A DNA stretch of 64,000 nt from Cnuibacter physcomitrellae. GTDB taxonomy: Bacteria; Actinomycetota; Actinomycetes; Actinomycetales; Microbacteriaceae. The notes under the pieces were generated by a model. It was not told where the DNA came from. It was given only the letters and a program-made list of their open reading frames with translations, and made no database searches. The DNA lies in the NCBI RefSeq assembly GCF_014640535.1, contig NZ_BMHD01000001.1, positions 3,151,474-3,215,473 of the forward strand. Reading direction: 5' to 3'. The translations under genes were made by a program, and so were the position numbers. How positions within the stretch are numbered: position 1 is the stretch's first letter; each line of letters begins with the position of its first letter. Positions 60,610 through 64,000 of the stretch are shown piece after piece.

Positions 60610-61709
60610 CGGACGCGCTCGGCACGCCCATCCAGGGCGTCACGCTCTACAGCTTCACCCGTGCCTTCCACGCCCGCGAGTACGACCTCGAGGGGCTGCT
60701 CCGCAAGGTCGCGGCCGAGGGCTACGGTCCGGGCGTCGAGATCATCGGCTTCTCGAGCATCCGCGACTTCCCCCACCTCGACGACCAGTTCGTCGGGTGG
60801 CTGAAGGACCTGTTCGCCGAGCTCGACCTGGTGCCCACCTCGCTCGCCGGCAACGGCGACTGGGCCGTCGACCCGCGGCGGATGATGAGCATCGACGAGG
60901 TCGTCGAGTACATGACCCCGCAGGTCGAGGCGGCCGCGAAGCTCGGCTTCCCGCTCGCGCGCATCACCCCGACCGGCCTGCCGCCGGAGTTCTTCGAGAA
61001 GATCCTCCCGGTCGCCGAGCGCACCGGCGTGACGCTCGCCCTCGAGGTGCATGCGCACCACCACGGCCGCCACGAGGACATCATCAAGCTCCGCGACGCG
61101 TTCGAGCGCATCGACTCCCCCCTCCTCGGCTTCACGGCGGACTGGGGTGCGACGGTCGTCGGCTTCGCCCCGTCACTGCTCGAGGCCTACCGCCGCCGCG
61201 GCGCGAGCGAGGAGCTGTTGACCGCGGTGAGCGACCTCTGGCAGCAGACCTATCGCGAGGGCCCGCCCGAGACGCAGGAAGCTCACGGTGAGCGCTTCGG
61301 AGCGTTCATCGGCCTCGCCCACCAGTACGGCCGCCCCGACCTCGGTGTCGACTTCGGCATCAACGGCACCGGCCTGTTCGGTCCCGCGCGGATCGACACG
61401 TGGGACGGCATCGCCCCGTGGATCCGCCACGTGCACGGCAAGTTCTTCGGCATCGACGAGAACGGCGAGGAGCCCTCTGTGCCCGTGCGCGGCCTCATCC
61501 GCTACCTCATCGAGCACGGCTACAGCGGCGCCGTCTCGAGCGAGTACGAGGGCTGGCACTGGAACCACTGGGAGAGCCCCTTCGACATCATCCGCGGGGA
61601 GCAGGCCGTGCAGCGCTCCGCCGCCGTCGACGCCGGGTCGCGCATGATCACCGACCCCGCCGAGGCCCGCGCCGTCCTGTCGTCGCACCTCGCCGCGCCC
61701 ATCCACTGA
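60606..61709 (+). CDS. C-glycoside deglycosidase alpha subunit-like TIM barrel, copy 1
   Basis: This 367-residue sugar-isomerase-like barrel is the probable partner of the preceding beta subunit. Candidate metal ligands are Glu147 (LALEVHAHHHG), Asp179 (GFTADWGAT), His277 (RHVHGKFFG) and Glu313 (SSEYEGWHW), at the same places as in the second alpha copy. The enzyme would cleave the C-C bond of a 3-keto C-glycoside by a base-assisted elimination with a divalent metal. An extra His run (HAHHHGRHED) distinguishes it from copy 2 and may alter the substrate. It could instead be an isomerase acting on the released keto-sugar. Confidence 0.85.
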   Translation: MTDALGTPIQGVTLYSFTRAFHAREYDLEGLLRKVAAEGYGPGVEIIGFSSIRDFPHLDDQFVGWLKDLFAELDLVPTSLAGNGDWAVDPRRMMSIDEVVEYMTPQVEAAAKLGFPLARITPTGLPPEFFEKILPVAERTGVTLALEVHAHHHGRHEDIIKLRDAFERIDSPLLGFTADWGATVVGFAPSLLEAYRRRGASEELLTAVSDLWQQTYREGPPETQEAHGERFGAFIGLAHQYGRPDLGVDFGINGTGLFGPARIDTWDGIAPWIRHVHGKFFGIDENGEEPSVPVRGLIRYLIEHGYSGAVSSEYEGWHWNHWESPFDIIRGEQAVQRSAAVDAGSRMITDPAEARAVLSSHLAAPIH

Positions 61710-61738
61710 ACCCGCACCACCACATCCAGGAGACAGCC

Positions 61739-62767
61739 ATGGCAGACGGAATCGCCGGCACCGGCATCAAGCTCGGCATCACGCTGTACTCGCTCACCAG
61801 CGAGTTCGCGGCGGGGATCTACACCCCCGAGACCCTCATCAAGGCCGCGGCCGACGAGGGGCTCGGGCCGGGCGTCGAGTTCAACATCGCGCAGATGCTG
61901 CGCACCTACCCCGACGTCGACGAGGAGTTCACGAAGCTCTGGTTCGACAGCCTCGAGAAGTACGGTCTCGAGGCCAGCGCGATCGGCACCAACCTCGACA
62001 TGGGCCGCCGCAAGGGCCAGGACATGTCGCCCGACGAGGAGCACGAGTTCCTGGCGCGGCAGCTGAAGACCGCGCACACGCTCGGATTCAAGCGGATCGT
62101 CATCCGCTCCGCGGGCAAGGAGCTCTTGCGCAGCCTGCTCCCGCTCGCGGAGAAGTACGACCAGAAGCTGGGCTACGAGATCCACGCGCCCTCCGGCCCG
62201 AACGACCCGAAGGTGCTCGGCATCCGCGGGGTCTACGACGAGCTGCAGAGCGACCGCCTCGGCTTCACGGCCGACTTCTCGTCGACCATGCACAGCCTCT
62301 CGCCGCGCCTGCTCACCACGCTGCGGCAGATGGGCATGCCGGAGCAGTACTTCGAGGTGATGGACGAGATCTGGCACGAGCCCACCCCCATGCACGTGCG
62401 CAACCAGAAGTTCGAGGACTTCCTCACCTCGGAGGGCTTCGACTTCGCCCGCCTCGGGCCGTTCACCCGGCTCGCGTTCAACATGCACGGGCTCGTCCCG
62501 CCGGAGGAGTGGCTCGACATCATGCCGCAGATCTTCCACGTGCACGCGAAGTTCTACGACATCGACGAGACGGGCCAGGAGCCGGCGATGGACATCCCGC
62601 GCATCGTGAAGCAGTTCGTCGAGGGCGGCTACCAGGGCTACCTCTCGAGCGAGTGGGAGGGCCACGCGTTCTCCGACCTCGGCGAGGCCGACCCGATCGA
62701 CCTGGTGAAGAAGCAGCACGCGCTCATGCGCCGTGCGATCGAAGAGACCGTGGCCGTCTCGGCCTGA
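61739..62767 (+). CDS. C-glycoside deglycosidase alpha subunit-like TIM barrel, copy 2
   Basis: This 342-residue TIM-barrel protein is paralogous to the previous gene product. Both start with a G-I/V-T-L-Y-S pattern (LGITLYSLTSEF here). Candidate metal ligands are Glu147 (GYEIHAPSG), Asp179 (GFTADFSST), His269 (FHVHAKFYD) and Glu305 (SSEWEGHAF). The sequence fits the large subunit of actinobacterial C-glycoside deglycosidases. Its likely small subunit is the gene at 63574, two genes on. It has a GGAGA site before the ATG. Confidence 0.88.
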   Translation: MADGIAGTGIKLGITLYSLTSEFAAGIYTPETLIKAAADEGLGPGVEFNIAQMLRTYPDVDEEFTKLWFDSLEKYGLEASAIGTNLDMGRRKGQDMSPDEEHEFLARQLKTAHTLGFKRIVIRSAGKELLRSLLPLAEKYDQKLGYEIHAPSGPNDPKVLGIRGVYDELQSDRLGFTADFSSTMHSLSPRLLTTLRQMGMPEQYFEVMDEIWHEPTPMHVRNQKFEDFLTSEGFDFARLGPFTRLAFNMHGLVPPEEWLDIMPQIFHVHAKFYDIDETGQEPAMDIPRIVKQFVEGGYQGYLSSEWEGHAFSDLGEADPIDLVKKQHALMRRAIEETVAVSA

Positions 62768-62784
62768 GCAGGAGGAACACACTG

Positions 62785-63564
62785 ATGACGGACATCGCAG
62801 AGCCCTCGGTCGCCGAGCTCGCCCAGGAGATCGCCCGCCTGCGCGACGAGGTCAGCGCCGCGCGCGGCCTCGCCCAGCGCGCGGAGGATCGCGGACAGGT
62901 CGAGAACCTGTTCAACCGGTACATGTACCTCCACAACGCGTTCGAGGACGAGCAGATCATCCCACTGTGGGTGAAGGAGGGGACCCCGGGCATCCGGGCC
63001 CGCTACACCAACGCCGGCCAGTACACGACGTGGGAGAGCGTGACCCGCTACCACCGCGACCGCCCGCACCCGGTCGGGAAGCTCATCCTGCACGCCACCA
63101 CGACCCCCGTGGTCGAGGTGGCCGGCGACGGGCAGACCGCGAAGGGCGTCTGGCTCATGGCCGGCACCGAGTCGGGCCTGACCGATCCCGAGGTCGCCAA
63201 GGCGTTCCCCGACATGTACTCCCCGGAGGAGGTGCTCGGCAAGAAGGTCTGGGCCCACTGGGTCTGGTGCAAGTACGCGATCGACTTCCTCAAGCAGGAC
63301 GGCGAGTGGAGGTTCTGGAAGTTCCGCTGCTACGAGCTCGCCCGCGCTCCCTTCGAGGAGAACTGGGTCAGCTTCGGCCTGAAGAACCAGGGCGCGTTCG
63401 ACCTCGACCTCATGTACTTCGGCGACGACGGCAAGCCCGTCTTCATGCCGCCGGCCGACGAGCCCGTCCCGGCCCCGAACCACCCCTACAGCCCCGAGAC
63501 CGTGCAGACGCTGGAGCCGGTCCCGCCGGTGGCGCACGACACGTTCGAAGACACCTTCAAGTAA
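62785..63564 (+). CDS. NTF2-like (SnoaL-type) protein of the C-glycoside cluster
   Basis: This 259-residue protein has a helical leader with a possible coiled coil (ELAQEIARLRDEVSAARGLA), then an NTF2/SnoaL-like fold: QVENLFNRYMYLHNAFEDE, GKLILHATTTPVVEVAGDG, AKGVWLMAGTESG, and KYAIDFLKQDGEWRFWKFR. The C-terminal tail is Pro-rich (PADEPVPAPNHPYSPE). Such folds often catalyse isomerisation, dehydration or hydration. Lying between the second alpha and beta genes it may act on the aglycone or keto-sugar; no reaction is established here. The family is also seen in other glycoside gene clusters. Confidence 0.8.
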   Translation: MTDIAEPSVAELAQEIARLRDEVSAARGLAQRAEDRGQVENLFNRYMYLHNAFEDEQIIPLWVKEGTPGIRARYTNAGQYTTWESVTRYHRDRPHPVGKLILHATTTPVVEVAGDGQTAKGVWLMAGTESGLTDPEVAKAFPDMYSPEEVLGKKVWAHWVWCKYAIDFLKQDGEWRFWKFRCYELARAPFEENWVSFGLKNQGAFDLDLMYFGDDGKPVFMPPADEPVPAPNHPYSPETVQTLEPVPPVAHDTFEDTFK

Positions 63565-63573
63565 GGAACACCG

Positions 63574-63972
63574 ATGGCCACTCACAACTCCCTCTTCGCG
63601 GAGAAGGACGTCCGTCGCACCGACGACGGCATCGCGGTCTCCGTGCAGCTGCCCTGGTACCGCAGCCTCTGGCTCTCGGCCGTGGACGACGTCTCGGCGT
63701 CCGTCAACGGCGTGGAGGTGCCGAAGGACCGCATCCGCTTCGTGCTGAACGGCACCTCCTACCGTGTGGAGGAGCTGCCCGAGCAGTGGGACACGCTCTG
63801 GTTCGTCGCTGACCGGCCGGACGTCGCGATCTCGCTCGACGAGGTCCCGGCGGCGGGCGAGAAGCTCACCGTCGAGGTCGTCCTCACGATGCGGCTGCTC
63901 TACATGCAGATCGCCCCCGGCCGATACGTGACCAACCGCGTGCCGGTCGAGCGCGAGGTCGTGCTCGCATGA
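63574..63972 (+). CDS. C-glycoside deglycosidase beta subunit (DUF6379-type), copy 2
   Basis: This 132-residue protein is the second small subunit. It has the same length as copy 1 and shares the SVQLPWYRSL block, a following NGVEVP strand turn and a similar pattern of C-terminal strands (VVLTMRLLYMQIAPGRYV). It probably pairs with the alpha subunit at 61739. The start lies 9 bp after the NTF2-like gene, and the stop overlaps the next ATG. Confidence 0.86.
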   Translation: MATHNSLFAEKDVRRTDDGIAVSVQLPWYRSLWLSAVDDVSASVNGVEVPKDRIRFVLNGTSYRVEELPEQWDTLWFVADRPDVAISLDEVPAAGEKLTVEVVLTMRLLYMQIAPGRYVTNRVPVEREVVLA

Positions 63973-64000
63973 GCCTCCGGGTCGCCCTCATCGGCTACGG
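63969..64000 (+). CDS. Start of a Gfo/Idh/MocA-type oxidoreductase, cut by window edge
   Basis: Only eleven residues are visible (MSLRVALIGYG). They form the first strand and glycine turn of a Rossmann fold, as in Gfo/Idh/MocA dehydrogenases, which are common in 3-keto-glycoside pathways. The ATG overlaps the previous stop, so it is co-translated. The family call rests on this short stretch and context only. Confidence 0.5.
   Translation, partial: MSLRVALIGY

Noticed and set aside
1-64000. Signs of mobile elements, prophage, tRNA or rRNA genes
   Set aside because: No transposase, integrase, phage structural gene, or tRNA or rRNA sequence was recognised. Base composition is even apart from promoter regions and the small WXG100 gene.

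Overview
The window is about 70% G+C, uses many GTG starts, has a dozen or more genes joined by 4-bp ATGA/GTGA overlaps, and carries an actinobacterial class I xylose isomerase and WXG100 proteins. All this points to a high-GC actinobacterium, most likely Microbacteriaceae (Microbacterium or a close relative). I see no rRNA, tRNA, transposase, integrase, phage gene or CRISPR array. No gene-free stretch exceeds 300 bases.

Layout. 1-4195 (minus): an oligopeptide/nickel-type ABC importer, with the substrate-binding lipoprotein first, then two permeases and an ATPase cut by the window edge. 4380-11386 (plus): a zinc alcohol dehydrogenase with a small partner, a tandem pair of diverged unknown paralogues, a flavin monooxygenase-like protein, a DUF5996 protein, a UPF0303 protein and a YihY/BrkB membrane protein. 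11412-36153 (minus): a large type VII secretion (WXG100/EssC) locus fused to a kinase, phosphatase, FHA, MoxR, DUF58, transglutaminase and fibronectin cluster that resembles the PFNA cluster of bifidobacteria. It appears to be two transcription units, 13868 to 11412 and 36153 to 14040. Each is preceded by the same 18-bp inverted repeat. 36424-37832 (plus): a D-Ala-D-Ala carboxypeptidase and a small membrane protein. 37956-41373 (minus): an AAA ATPase/VWA pair. 41611-49716: a complete xylose module (xylB, xylA, an ABC importer and a ROK regulator). 49824-53299: an IclR regulator divergent from a ketoacid CoA-transferase and thiolase. 53427-64000: a LysR regulator divergent from a sugar ABC importer without its own ATPase, followed by a C-glycoside catabolic cluster (GMC oxidase, two deglycosidase alpha/beta pairs, an NTF2-like protein, a hydroxypyruvate-isomerase-like protein and the start of a Gfo/Idh/MocA dehydrogenase).

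How it works together. In the secretion locus the EssC ATPase combines a ubiquitin-like domain, an FHA domain and three ATPase modules in one chain. Kinase, phosphatase and FHA proteins probably switch it, and WXG100 proteins (one with a long Ala/Gly-rich tail) are the likely substrates. None of the usual membrane-pore partners (EccB/EccD/EccE, EssA/EssB/EsaA) or a mycosin protease is present here. In the sugar half, xylose and C-linked plant glycosides (such as C-glucosyl flavonoids) seem to be imported and broken down: the GMC oxidase would make a 3-keto sugar and the alpha/beta deglycosidases would cut the C-C bond.

The observations most worth pursuing are the shared 18-bp repeat controlling the secretion locus, the catalytically altered transglutaminase, a nine-residue motif shared by two FHA-protein linkers, a palindromic repeat amplified inside a coding region, the locus-specific intergenic inverted repeats, and the double deglycosidase cluster with an internal operator-bearing promoter.
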